A stretch of DNA of 64,000 nucleotides from Siminovitchia thermophila (lineage in GTDB: Bacteria > Bacillota > Bacilli > Bacillales > Bacillaceae_C), in the NCBI RefSeq assembly GCF_016909185.1, contig NZ_JAFBFH010000019.1, positions 19,886 to 83,885 on the forward strand. The letters run 5' to 3'. Positions 44,698 through 52,553 of this stretch are shown one piece after another. Within the stretch, counting starts at the first letter, position 1, and every line of letters begins with the position of its first letter. Made by a program: the position numbers and the translations under genes. The notes beneath the pieces were generated by a model, which had not been told where the DNA came from, ran no database searches, and worked only from the letters and a program-made list of their open reading frames with translations.

Positions 44698-46362
44698 ATG
44701 CACAATTTACTGTCTAAAATAAACATAATTGGTGTTTTAGTATTAAATAAACAAGGTGATATTCTATTTTCAAATTCAATCGCTCAAAAATTCAGCTATT
44801 ATTTTGACACTATGATTGAGACTACCTTGCGAGGAGCCCAGTCTTTTTGCTTACTCAACTATCCGGCAGAAGTATCCGCCCTGTTTCATAACAATCAATT
44901 TATCGTCTTTATAAACCCGATTGATCAATTATTGAGATTGACAAAAGAAAAAGATTCATTACAAAGCTTAAGAAACGAATTAAATGAGGTAATCAACTCC
45001 TCTTTTGACGGAATTGTGATTTCCGATCATGAGGGCGTGATCATACATCAGAATCCTTCATATGAAAAAATTACAGGGTTATCCACAAAAGATTGTATTG
45101 GCCGCAGCCTAAAAGAGCTCGAAGAAGAAGGCGTTATTGATGCTTCCGCTTCTTTAAAAGCTTTAAGAGAGGACAAAGCAGTTACGATTATTCAAAAAAT
45201 CAATACCGGCGCCACCATCCTTGTGTCAGCGGTCCCGATCCGTAACAAAGATGGCGAAATCGAAAAGGTCGTAAATAATGTCAGGGATCTAACCCAATTG
45301 AATTTACTCGAAGCAGAAATCAAACAATTGGAACAGAAAAATAAGCAAATTCATCAAGAATTAGAATTACTAAAAGAACAAAGCGATCCAAAACTTTCCC
45401 TTATCGCACATTCTGATATGATGAAAGATGTGCTCGACCGCGCACTGAGAGTAGCACAAATAGATTCCGGCGTTTTAATCCAAGGAGCTTCGGGGGTGGG
45501 AAAAGAAAAAATTGTGGAATTGATTCATCGCCATAGTTTTAGAAAAGATCATCCTTTAATCAAAATTAATTGTGGCGCCATCCCCGAATCTCTGTTGGAA
45601 TCTGAATTATTCGGCTATGAATCAGGCTCTTTTACCGGCGCCCATAAAAAAGGAAAAGCCGGATTATTCGAAGCGGCCAACCATGGCACCATCTTTCTGG
45701 ATGAAATTGGGGAGATGCCACTGCAATTGCAAGTAAGATTGTTGCGCGTTCTCCAAGAACATGAAATAACACGCATAGGCGGAACCACGCCCATTCCGGT
45801 AGATATACGTGTCATTGCCGCAACACATCGCGACTTATCGAAAATGGTTGCCGGCGGGACATTTAGAGAAGACTTGTATTATCGTTTAAATATCATTCCG
45901 ATCGAGATACCCCCTTTGAAAGAAAGAAAAGAGGATATCATTCCGCTTATTTATCATTTTTTAAACGGAATTAATCAAAGATATGGGATTAACCGTAAGT
46001 TTTCCAATGAGGCTTTAAATGCGTTTATCAATTATGATTGGCCGGGAAATGTCCGTGAATTACAAAATATAGTGGAGAGAGTCGCTTTGATGAGCTTAAA
46101 CCCTGAAATTGGGATTGATGACCTGCAAAATGAACTCAGATTTCAGGACGATTTGAAATTCAGCATGAAGGGACCGGCAATAGGCGCATCGGCCTACCAA
46201 CCTAACGCAGCACCTTTAAAAGATCGCTTAGAAGCATTTGAAGCGCAAATTATTAAAGACACCATTCAAAATTTCCCAAGCATCCGAAAAGCTGCTTTGG
46301 CCATGAAAGTCGACCAATCAACGCTTGTAAGAAAAATGAAAAAATACAACATTGAAAAATAA
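44698..46362 (+). CDS. Sigma-54-dependent transcriptional activator with PAS domain
   Basis: A 554-residue enhancer-binding protein. Residues 1-90 are an N-terminal sensory region, 96-200 a PAS domain (NEVINSSFDGIVISDHEG), about 200-228 a coiled coil, 235-470 the AAA+ domain and 528-552 a Fis-type helix-turn-helix. The AAA+ domain has Walker A GASGVGKE (263-270), GSFTGA (310-315, an Ala-to-Ser variant of GAFTGA) and Walker B TIFLDEIGEM. I use ATG 44698 after AAGGTGG; the earlier frame start lies in the operator region. It lacks the GAF domain usual in AcoR, so it is not called AcoR. It probably activates both neighbouring sigma-54 operons. Confidence 0.88.
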   Translation: MHNLLSKINIIGVLVLNKQGDILFSNSIAQKFSYYFDTMIETTLRGAQSFCLLNYPAEVSALFHNNQFIVFINPIDQLLRLTKEKDSLQSLRNELNEVINSSFDGIVISDHEGVIIHQNPSYEKITGLSTKDCIGRSLKELEEEGVIDASASLKALREDKAVTIIQKINTGATILVSAVPIRNKDGEIEKVVNNVRDLTQLNLLEAEIKQLEQKNKQIHQELELLKEQSDPKLSLIAHSDMMKDVLDRALRVAQIDSGVLIQGASGVGKEKIVELIHRHSFRKDHPLIKINCGAIPESLLESELFGYESGSFTGAHKKGKAGLFEAANHGTIFLDEIGEMPLQLQVRLLRVLQEHEITRIGGTTPIPVDIRVIAATHRDLSKMVAGGTFREDLYYRLNIIPIEIPPLKERKEDIIPLIYHFLNGINQRYGINRKFSNEALNAFINYDWPGNVRELQNIVERVALMSLNPEIGIDDLQNELRFQDDLKFSMKGPAIGASAYQPNAAPLKDRLEAFEAQIIKDTIQNFPSIRKAALAMKVDQSTLVRKMKKYNIEK

Positions 46363-46406
46363 AGGGAAACTTCAAGCAGCGGGGACCTTTCGTCCGCTGC
46401 TTGTTA

Positions 46407-46486
46407 GTTGAACCAATCGGGCGTTTACGGGCAGTTGATTTACTGCTTACCGTGCTCGTTTTCCTAAGGGCTTACTGCCAGTTAAC
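46407..46486 (+). repeat. Dispersed intergenic repeat, copy 4
   Basis: Begins TTGAACCAATCGGGCGTTTA, contains CTCGTTTTCCTAAGGGCTTA and ends CTGCCAGTTAACG, matching copy 1 at 5790. Confidence 0.7.
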
Positions 46487-46498
46487 GACGGATAAAAC

Positions 46499-46530
46499 AA
46501 AGCATCGCCGAAAAAAGCGATGCTTCTTTT
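46499..46530. terminator. Bidirectional terminator between the activator and dctM genes
   Basis: AAGCATCGC...GCGATGCTT is followed by CTTTTCTT on the plus strand and TTGTTTTA on the minus strand. Confidence 0.75.
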
Positions 46531-46532
46531 CT

Positions 46533-47855
46533 TCATCCACCGATTAATTTTGGAAGGAATAACGTAATGGAAGGAATATACGTTATGATGAATAACACAA
46601 CAAGTAATGCGCCGAAAATAGGCACGACATATCTTAAGGCCTTTTCAAATGATATATTGGCGATGTTGCTGCCAATAAATAAATTGATTCCAAGCGGTGG
46701 TGTTATTAACCCCAAACTCAAATTCAAGCACACAATCATCCCAAAGTGGATAGGATCGATCCCCAAAGCAAGGACAATAGGAAGTAATAACGGAACAAAT
46801 ATGAGTACTGCTGCTATTGTCTCCATAAACATGCCAACTATTAAAAGAAAAATATTAATTAATAGTAGGATAATTAACGGGTTCGTTGTCCAGCCTGAAA
46901 TGGTGTCGGCCAGGAATTGAGGTATTCTCTCAATGGATAATACTTGTCCAAAAAACGAAGCCGCGCTGACAAAAATCAAGATAGATCCCGATGTACGGGC
47001 TGATTGAAGGAAAATCTCCAAAAAGTTCTTCAAGTTAATCTCGCGATAAAAGAATGTACAAATAATAAGACTATATACTACAGCGACAACTGCTGCTTCG
47101 GTAGGTGTAACGATTCCGCCGTATATCCCTCCAAGTATGAGAACGGGAGCTAAAAGCGCCCACTTTGCTTCATTAAGCGCTTTCCAAAAGCTTACTTTTT
47201 GCTTTTCCTCAAAGGTAGCCGCGGTTTCTGCAAATACCCTATGATTTACCGTGCCATATCCTTCTCTTTTACAAATAAGGTAATTCACGATAAGTAAGGA
47301 AACAGCCACTAATATACCAGGCATTATCCCCGCAATAAACAAATCGCTGATTGATGTGCCGGACATGACCCCGTATAAAATAAATACAATACTTGGAGGA
47401 ACAATAGGACCTAATCCGCCCGCGCTGGCAGCTATAGATGCAGCATATCCCGGGGCATATCCGCTCTTTAACATGTAAGGAATAAGGATAGCACCAATAC
47501 TTGCTACTGTTGCGGCTCCTGATCCTGAAATAGCAGCAAAAATAAAGCTGGCAATAATAGTAATGATACCGAGACTTCCTGTTAACGAACCAACCATACT
47601 TTGAATAAATTCCACCAATCTTTTCGCCATGCCGCCTCTGCTCATAATATCACCAGCCAAAATGAAAAACGGAATCGCGATTAAGGGGAAAGAATCCATT
47701 GAACTAAAAGATGTTTGAATAAATAAGGTTAATGGAACAGATCCCTCAATTAATACTACTAAAAGACTTGATGCGGCTAATGCAATAGCGATCGGCACCT
47801 GTAGACAAACTAACAAAATTAATATCCCAAACAGCAGCAATATAACTGTACCCAT
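46533..47855 (-). CDS. dctM: TRAP transporter large permease (DctM type)
   Basis: A 440-residue protein with about 12 membrane segments. The family signatures GAATVASIGAILIPYMLKSGY (about 112-132) and PPSIVFILYGVMSGTSISDLFIAGIMPG (about 152-180) are present. It forms the ion-driven translocating unit with DctQ. TRAP systems usually import organic acids or other carboxylated solutes. It is the last gene of the VOC-SDR-dctPQM operon. GGGGGGAG precedes the ATG. Confidence 0.94.
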   Translation of the reverse strand: MGTVILLLFGILILLVCLQVPIAIALAASSLLVVLIEGSVPLTLFIQTSFSSMDSFPLIAIPFFILAGDIMSRGGMAKRLVEFIQSMVGSLTGSLGIITIIASFIFAAISGSGAATVASIGAILIPYMLKSGYAPGYAASIAASAGGLGPIVPPSIVFILYGVMSGTSISDLFIAGIMPGILVAVSLLIVNYLICKREGYGTVNHRVFAETAATFEEKQKVSFWKALNEAKWALLAPVLILGGIYGGIVTPTEAAVVAVVYSLIICTFFYREINLKNFLEIFLQSARTSGSILIFVSAASFFGQVLSIERIPQFLADTISGWTTNPLIILLLINIFLLIVGMFMETIAAVLIFVPLLLPIVLALGIDPIHFGMIVCLNLSLGLITPPLGINLFIGSNIANISFEKALRYVVPIFGALLVVLFIITYIPSITLFLPKLIGG

Positions 47856-47869
47856 GAATGCTCCCCCCC

Positions 47870-48358
47870 TTACACTTGAACATCTTGTTGTGTCGGATTC
47901 ATATTTTTCCTGAATAATTGAACTGTAAGTCTAATAGACATTAGTAAATATCCTAATGGAATCCCCAGATAGACGATTCCTTTCGCCAATCCCATGGCCG
48001 GCGAATCTCCGCCAACTTCCAGCATCGTGAATGAATACTCAAAACCCACATAAGTAATCACAATAGAAAATAACAACCAGATAAACAAGCCTATTTTTTT
48101 TACAATCGGTTGCGCTTTCTTTGGAAATAAAGCCAAAGTAGCATCAACCTTTATATGAGACTGTGTAGCAGTTACATATGCCGCCCCGGTAAAAGTAAGC
48201 CAAATAAATAGATATCTAGTTAGTTCCTCAATCCACATGAAAGAAGTCCCAAAAATATACCTTGCCACTACTTCAACAAACATAATGACAGTCATTATCA
48301 CCAATAAAAAAACGCAAAAGAAACCTTCCATTCTAAAAAGATCCTTCTTATCACCCAT
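47870..48358 (-). CDS. dctQ: TRAP transporter small permease (DctQ type)
   Basis: A 162-residue protein with four membrane segments and the DctQ motif WIEELTRYLFIWLTFTGAAY (about 44-63). I favour the ATG at 48358, which gives typical length; a TTG start at 48397 would add 13 residues and lacks good spacing. It lies between dctP and dctM. Confidence 0.88.
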   Translation of the reverse strand: MGDKKDLFRMEGFFCVFLLVIMTVIMFVEVVARYIFGTSFMWIEELTRYLFIWLTFTGAAYVTATQSHIKVDATLALFPKKAQPIVKKIGLFIWLLFSIVITYVGFEYSFTMLEVGGDSPAMGLAKGIVYLGIPLGYLLMSIRLTVQLFRKNMNPTQQDVQV

Positions 48359-48407
48359 ATTGTTTTTACTCACCCCAACTCTATTTATTGAAGCCAATCC
48401 TTATGGA

Positions 48408-49454
48408 TTATTTGCTTTTCCCTAAAATATCCAATGCCATGTCATAATTTTCCACGCCCACTTTATCAATATTATTGTCAACGGCCGGCTGAACAGCTTT
48501 TATGAATAATTCAAGTTCATCTTCACTCGGCTCTACAACTTTTACACCTTCTTTTTTCATTTCTTCGATCGCATCTTTTTCTGCTTTGATTGCCAGCTCT
48601 CTGGCATATTTAATTTGTTCCTCAGCAGCTTTGTCGACTACATCCTTTAGCTCATCTGTCAGGCTGTCATAAAAACTTTTATTTACCATCAAAACATGAG
48701 GCAATGGAAAATGTCTGGTAAGTGTTAAATGTTCCGCCGCTTCGTAAAATCTGTCTGCATGGATTAACGGGGTTGTCGTCTGTACACCATCTATCGTCCC
48801 CTGCTGTAAAGAGGTGAAAATTTCACCATATGAAATCGGTGTAGGGTTCGCCCCCATTGCAGAAATGGTCCCCGATTGGAGAGGCGTCGTTGTACTCCTA
48901 ATCTTCAAACCTTTTAAATCATCAGGTTTGCGTATTTCCCGTTGATTGTTGGCAATGGCAAAAGAACCAATACTGAAAACCCCTAAATAATAGGCGTTTG
49001 ATTTACTTTCCAAGTCATTCCTTAGGACTTCGCCATACTCGCCATCGGTTAATTTATACATTTCTTCCTCATTTGAAAATAAAAACGGAACATCAAAAAT
49101 ATTATAAGAAGGCGCCTTGGCATTACTTGCCACAATAAAGGCTGCATTTGTGACAACATCCAGCACACCTGTCTGCAACATTTCATACTCCATATCTTCC
49201 GACGGCGTTAAAGTGCCTCCGCTGTATATTTGCACTTCTATTTGTCCATTGCTTTCCTTTTCAGCTACCTCTTTAAATTTTTTATATCCGGTATTTAAAA
49301 AATTGTTATCTGTCACTAAATTCGCCATTCTAATGACAACCTTTCCACCATCTGCGCCAACTGTCCCGGCTTCTTTATTAGTGCCGCAGCCAGATAGCAC
49401 CAAGACAATGGCCATAAATGAGAAAGAAATGGACTGCAGCTTTAATTTTCTCAC
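48408..49454 (-). CDS. dctP: TRAP transporter substrate-binding lipoprotein (DctP type)
   Basis: A 348-residue lipoprotein with lipobox LVLSGC (Cys23). DctP motifs: GYKKFKEVAEKESNGQIEVQIYSGGTL, then DLKGLKIRSTTTPLQSGTISAMGANPTPISYGEIFTSLQQGTIDG. The Arg in KIRSTTTP is the position that binds the ligand carboxylate in the family, which supports a carboxylate-bearing substrate. GTG start after GGGGG. Most DctP proteins of Gram-negatives are free in the periplasm; here it is lipid-anchored as expected for a Firmicute. Confidence 0.93.
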   Translation of the reverse strand: MRKLKLQSISFSFMAIVLVLSGCGTNKEAGTVGADGGKVVIRMANLVTDNNFLNTGYKKFKEVAEKESNGQIEVQIYSGGTLTPSEDMEYEMLQTGVLDVVTNAAFIVASNAKAPSYNIFDVPFLFSNEEEMYKLTDGEYGEVLRNDLESKSNAYYLGVFSIGSFAIANNQREIRKPDDLKGLKIRSTTTPLQSGTISAMGANPTPISYGEIFTSLQQGTIDGVQTTTPLIHADRFYEAAEHLTLTRHFPLPHVLMVNKSFYDSLTDELKDVVDKAAEEQIKYARELAIKAEKDAIEEMKKEGVKVVEPSEDELELFIKAVQPAVDNNIDKVGVENYDMALDILGKSK

Positions 49455-49470
49455 AATAATTCCCCCTTTT

Positions 49471-50223
49471 TTATCTCCCTAAAAACCCGCCATCAACTGG
49501 TATGATCGCTCCGCTAATATAATCAGACTTTTCCGAAGCCAGAAATTGAACAGTTCCGGCAAGCTCCCGAGGTTGTCCAAATCGCCCGATTGGTATTCGG
49601 CTCACTAAAGATTCATATCTCTTTTCATCAATCAAAATATGGTGGTTTAATTCTGTTTCATAGTATCCCGGCGCAATGGCATTTACGCTTATACCCTCTT
49701 TTGCCCACTCATTCGACAAAGATTTCGTTAACTGAGCCACCGCTCCCTTGCTGGCAGAATAAGCAGAAGCGTGAAATCCTCCTTGGCTGGCAAGTACCGA
49801 GGCAATGTTGATTATCTTTCCCTTTCCTCTCTTTTTCATATCCTCAGCGGCTAATCTGCATAATTGAAAAACAGCCATGATATTTACCTGTAAAATTCTC
49901 TGAAAATCTTCAATCTGAAAATCAATAGCCGGCAACGATTTATGAATGCCAGCATTATTTACTAAAATATCCAATTCACCATCCAATAACTCTAATGCCC
50001 GATCAAACACTGACGGCAAATTCCTTTGGTCAGATAAATCGGCTTGTAAACCAATCACGTCAAAATCTTTTTTACATAAGTCTTCTACTGTTTGTTGTAA
50101 GTTAGGTGAAATATCTAAAATACAAACTTTCACCCCATATTCACAAAGCCCTTCGGCCATAGCCACTCCCAATCCTTGGGCTGCTCCGGTAACGATCGCT
50201 TTTTTTGAATGTAAATCTTCCAT
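49471..50223 (-). CDS. SDR family oxidoreductase (paralogue of the 39012-39764 SDR)
   Basis: A 250-residue classical SDR: TGAAQGLG (about 12-19), NNAG (about 90), catalytic Ser in IASVLASQGGFH, Tyr/Lys in YSASKGA (about 155), ending in DGGFLGR. It is clearly similar to the SDR of the aco operon, in the sugar-acid or polyol dehydrogenase branch. I use ATG 50223 with GGGGGT 7 nt upstream; earlier in-frame starts lack sites. It lies between the VOC gene and dctP in a sigma-54 operon. Confidence 0.83.
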   Translation of the reverse strand: MEDLHSKKAIVTGAAQGLGVAMAEGLCEYGVKVCILDISPNLQQTVEDLCKKDFDVIGLQADLSDQRNLPSVFDRALELLDGELDILVNNAGIHKSLPAIDFQIEDFQRILQVNIMAVFQLCRLAAEDMKKRGKGKIINIASVLASQGGFHASAYSASKGAVAQLTKSLSNEWAKEGISVNAIAPGYYETELNHHILIDEKRYESLVSRIPIGRFGQPRELAGTVQFLASEKSDYISGAIIPVDGGFLGR

Positions 50224-50271
50224 ATTTTTTACCCCCATAAATGTATTCGCTTGCACATTTGCTCGTTTTTC

Positions 50272-50730
50272 TCACTTTCCTCTTTCCATTAACTCGATCA
50301 CATAGCCATCCGGGTCGAGCATATACACAGCTTTTGATCCTTTATTTGCTCCAGCCGTGATATTAACCACTTTTTTTGACTTAAACTTGATTCCTTTAGC
50401 TTGTAATTCCTCAAATAATGCATCCAAATTGTCTACTTGCAAACAAATATGCCCTGTTCCATAATCACAGGACCGCGCGTTTCCCGGATAGGTGTCAATG
50501 CCTGTGTATTCCAATAACTCAATGACATGTCCTCCAGGAACTTGAACGAAAGCAATGTCAATCCCCTTCAATCCTGGGATTTCTACGATTTCCAAAATAT
50601 AATCACTGATGACGTTTTGCGTTGATAAAAGTTCAAACCCTAATGTATTAACATAAAAATCAAGAGCATTGTTCAAATTCCTTACAGTTATTCCACTATG
50701 TATAAATCCTGTTATGTTACCTTTTTCCAT
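50272..50730 (-). CDS. VOC-superfamily metalloprotein (glyoxalase / methylmalonyl-CoA epimerase-like)
   Basis: A 152-residue vicinal-oxygen-chelate protein with two beta-alpha-beta-beta-beta modules. Likely metal ligands are His11 (GFIHSGITV), Glu in HVIELLEYTG, His in GTGHICLQV and Glu146 (YVIELMERGK), a full H/E/H/E set. It may act as an isomerase, epimerase or lyase on the imported compound. It is the first gene of the TRAP operon, directly behind a sigma-54 promoter. GAGGAGG precedes the ATG. Confidence 0.85.
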   Translation of the reverse strand: MEKGNITGFIHSGITVRNLNNALDFYVNTLGFELLSTQNVISDYILEIVEIPGLKGIDIAFVQVPGGHVIELLEYTGIDTYPGNARSCDYGTGHICLQVDNLDALFEELQAKGIKFKSKKVVNITAGANKGSKAVYMLDPDGYVIELMERGK

Positions 50731-50762
50731 TTTTGTTCCTCCTCTTTCCGTATAAATAACTT

Positions 50763-50779
50763 TGCAAAAACCATGCCAA
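50763..50779 (-). promoter_or_regulatory. Sigma-54 (-24/-12) promoter of the VOC-SDR-TRAP operon
   Basis: On the minus strand TTGGCATGGTTTTTGCA fits the -24/-12 consensus with the correct 12-nt GG-to-GC step. It is almost identical at its conserved positions to the acoA promoter. Confidence 0.88.
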
Positions 50780-50818
50780 ACCTAATCTATTAAAATCAAA
50801 TATGTTAATTCGTTTTTC

Positions 50819-50847
50819 TGATGCAAAAAAACAACAGTGATGCAAAA
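50819..50847. promoter_or_regulatory. Direct-repeat activator sites upstream of the VOC-SDR-TRAP operon
   Basis: Two copies of TGATGCAAAA (50819-50828 and 50838-50847) are 19 bp apart, close to two helical turns. The complement TTTTGCATCACTGT is shared exactly with the acoA upstream region. They lie 40-70 nt upstream of the -24 element. Confidence 0.7.
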
Positions 50848-51053
50848 GTCCAAAGATTTTCTTTTTTAGAATGAATAATTTTAGTTAATAAATAACACTC
50901 GGAGAAGGGACTATACAGAAGCATTATTCAATTTTTCGGGAAGGTGATAGGGAAACGCATAAGGGATAAGGGGGAAGATATTTAAACTGAGAAGTTCCTC
51001 TAGAAAGTAAATTGAAGGGGAAACGCTGAATGATCTGTATGCGGGATGTAAAT

Positions 51054-51081
51054 AAAAACGCCCGGCAATATGCCGGACGAT
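51054..51081 (-). terminator. Rho-independent terminator of dps
   Basis: GTCCGGCATATTGCCGGGC followed by GTTTTTA on the minus strand. Confidence 0.82.
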
Positions 51082-51089
51082 TGCTGTTA

Positions 51090-51539
51090 TTATTTTCCTA
51101 GATAAGCTTTGAGCATCCAGTTATGTTTTTCCAAGCTCTGATGAATGGCGAGGAGCATGTCACCTGTTGTCTCATCACCGGTTTCAGCGGCTAAAGACAT
51201 TCCTTCTTTAAGCTCTTCTGTCAACTTCGTAAAGTCATCGACAATGTTTTGCACCATGTCTTTGGCTGTAACTCCATATCCTGCTTCCTCTACACAAGCC
51301 ATTTCCAAAGATTCCTTCAAGGTTGCCACTGGCTTCCCTTCCAACGCAAGCAATCTTTCTGCCAATTCATCAATGTGAAGTGCGGCCTCGTTGTAAAGTT
51401 CTTCAAATTTGTCATGGAGAGTGAAGAAATCGGGTCCTGTTACGTACCAGTGATAATTATGTAATTTTGTGTACAGGACAGTCCAGTTCGCTATCTGCTT
51501 ATTGACAAGATCAACCAATCCCTTACTGTTTTCAGCCAT
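51090..51539 (-). CDS. dps: Dps family DNA-binding / ferritin-like protein
   Basis: A 149-residue four-helix Dps protein that stores iron and shields DNA. The dinuclear ferroxidase ligands appear in [37 protein letters not shown] (His, His, Asp, Glu of the family pattern). I start at ATG 51539 ([12 protein letters not shown]) after AGGAGG; the earlier in-frame ATG adds non-family sequence. It has its own terminator. A general-stress promoter is expected from relatives but I cannot point to one. Confidence 0.93.
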   Translation of the reverse strand: MAENSKGLVDLVNKQIANWTVLYTKLHNYHWYVTGPDFFTLHDKFEELYNEAALHIDELAERLLALEGKPVATLKESLEMACVEEAGYGVTAKDMVQNIVDDFTKLTEELKEGMSLAAETGDETTGDMLLAIHQSLEKHNWMLKAYLGK

Positions 51540-51759
51540 TTTATCATTCCTCCTATACCATGTAATATACCCTAAACGCTTAAAACAAAACAATTTAATG
51601 CCTATATGCGGCAAATTTTTTCATTAAAAAACGCTCGATCAATAGAAAGACAACTCTTCTGTTCAACAAGCCCCATTTGAAAATGAATGTAAAGATGATA
51701 CATGTTCAACCTGGAACGAACTGTGCTACAATAGGATCAGTTAAAAGGGGGAACAATGA

Positions 51760-51909
51760 ATGAAGCTTGTCATGGTTATATCCATTATCATTTGCATCGT
51801 GGTAATTGTTGTAACAGCCCTCGTTACCACTAAAGCCTATTCATTTAAACATACGGTTGATCCAGAACCGGTTGACGGAACAAAACACTCTGGTGAAAAA
51901 ACATCATAA
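51760..51909 (+). CDS. ytzI: YtzI-like small membrane protein
   Basis: A 49-residue protein: one membrane segment (VMVISIIICIVVIVVTALVT) and a short hydrophilic tail with KAYSFKHTVDP. The AYS(F/Y)KHT(V/I)DP motif and position before yidD recall B. subtilis YtzI. AAAGGGGG lies upstream of the ATG. The function is unknown. Confidence 0.72.
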   Translation: MKLVMVISIIICIVVIVVTALVTTKAYSFKHTVDPEPVDGTKHSGEKTS

Positions 51910-51936
51910 AAGCTTGATGGGAAAGAAGCGTTCATT

Positions 51937-52158
51937 ATGAAATACATTTTATTGGCGTTTATTCGTTTTTACCAAAAGATGATTTCTCCATTGAAGCCGC
52001 CCACATGCCGTTTCTACCCAACCTGCTCCCAATATGGACTTGAAGCCATTCAAAGGTTTGGCGCATTTCGTGGATGCTGGCTGACGATCAAGCGCCTTGT
52101 CAAATGTCATCCATTTCATCCCGGCGGCATTGATCACGTTCCAGAAAAAAAACAATAA
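51937..52158 (+). CDS. yidD: Membrane protein insertion efficiency factor YidD
   Basis: A 73-residue protein with the full YidD signature: [34 protein letters not shown], then [25 protein letters not shown]. YidD assists YidC-mediated insertion into the membrane. The B. subtilis orthologue is YtjA. It starts 27 nt after ytzI. Confidence 0.94.
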   Translation: MKYILLAFIRFYQKMISPLKPPTCRFYPTCSQYGLEAIQRFGAFRGCWLTIKRLVKCHPFHPGGIDHVPEKKQ

Positions 52159-52295
52159 GGGGCTTCTTGTAGTGCTATCGTGCCTTCACTTCCACCCGAG
52201 GGAGTCTTGCTGCATGCCCTATCAATATTTTTCCACTCATAGTCTCACTCCGTCTTCCGATACTATTCATGTATCAACAAAAAGGAGTGATACAC

Positions 52296-52451
52296 GTGGC
52301 TGAAGATGTATTGTGTGAAGTGCAAAACTGTCTCTATTGGGCAAAGGGCAACAAATGTGCGGCTGACAGAATCTATATCGTGAGCCATGCGGGAAAAATG
52401 GCCGATAACGAGAAGGAAACCGATTGCCAGACGTTTGAACCGCATAAATAA
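52296..52451 (+). CDS. DUF1540-type small cysteine-rich protein
   Basis: A 51-residue protein: VAEDVLCEVQNCLYWAKGNK, then Cys at 21 and 44, giving four cysteines (7, 12, 21, 44) in the DUF1540 pattern, likely a small metal-binding fold. GTG start after AAAGGAGTGAT. The function is unknown. A terminator shared with menE follows. Confidence 0.82.
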   Translation: MAEDVLCEVQNCLYWAKGNKCAADRIYIVSHAGKMADNEKETDCQTFEPHK

Positions 52452-52511
52452 TGAAGGAAAACGGTTTTGTTTGCAGGATTTTCAAATGATAGGACGAAGT
52501 TGAATCATATG

Positions 52512-52553
52512 AAAAAGCGGGATGTTTTCGAATTGAAAACTCCCGCTTTTTTC
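52512..52553. terminator. Bidirectional terminator between the DUF1540 gene and menE
   Basis: AAAAAGCGGGA...TCCCGCTTTTTT with an inner GTTTTC/GAAAAC stem; A and T runs on both sides. Confidence 0.85.

Noticed and set aside
44698..46362. Naming the activator acoR
   Set aside because: It lacks the N-terminal GAF region of AcoR and sits between two operons rather than after acoL; the substrate is not known.
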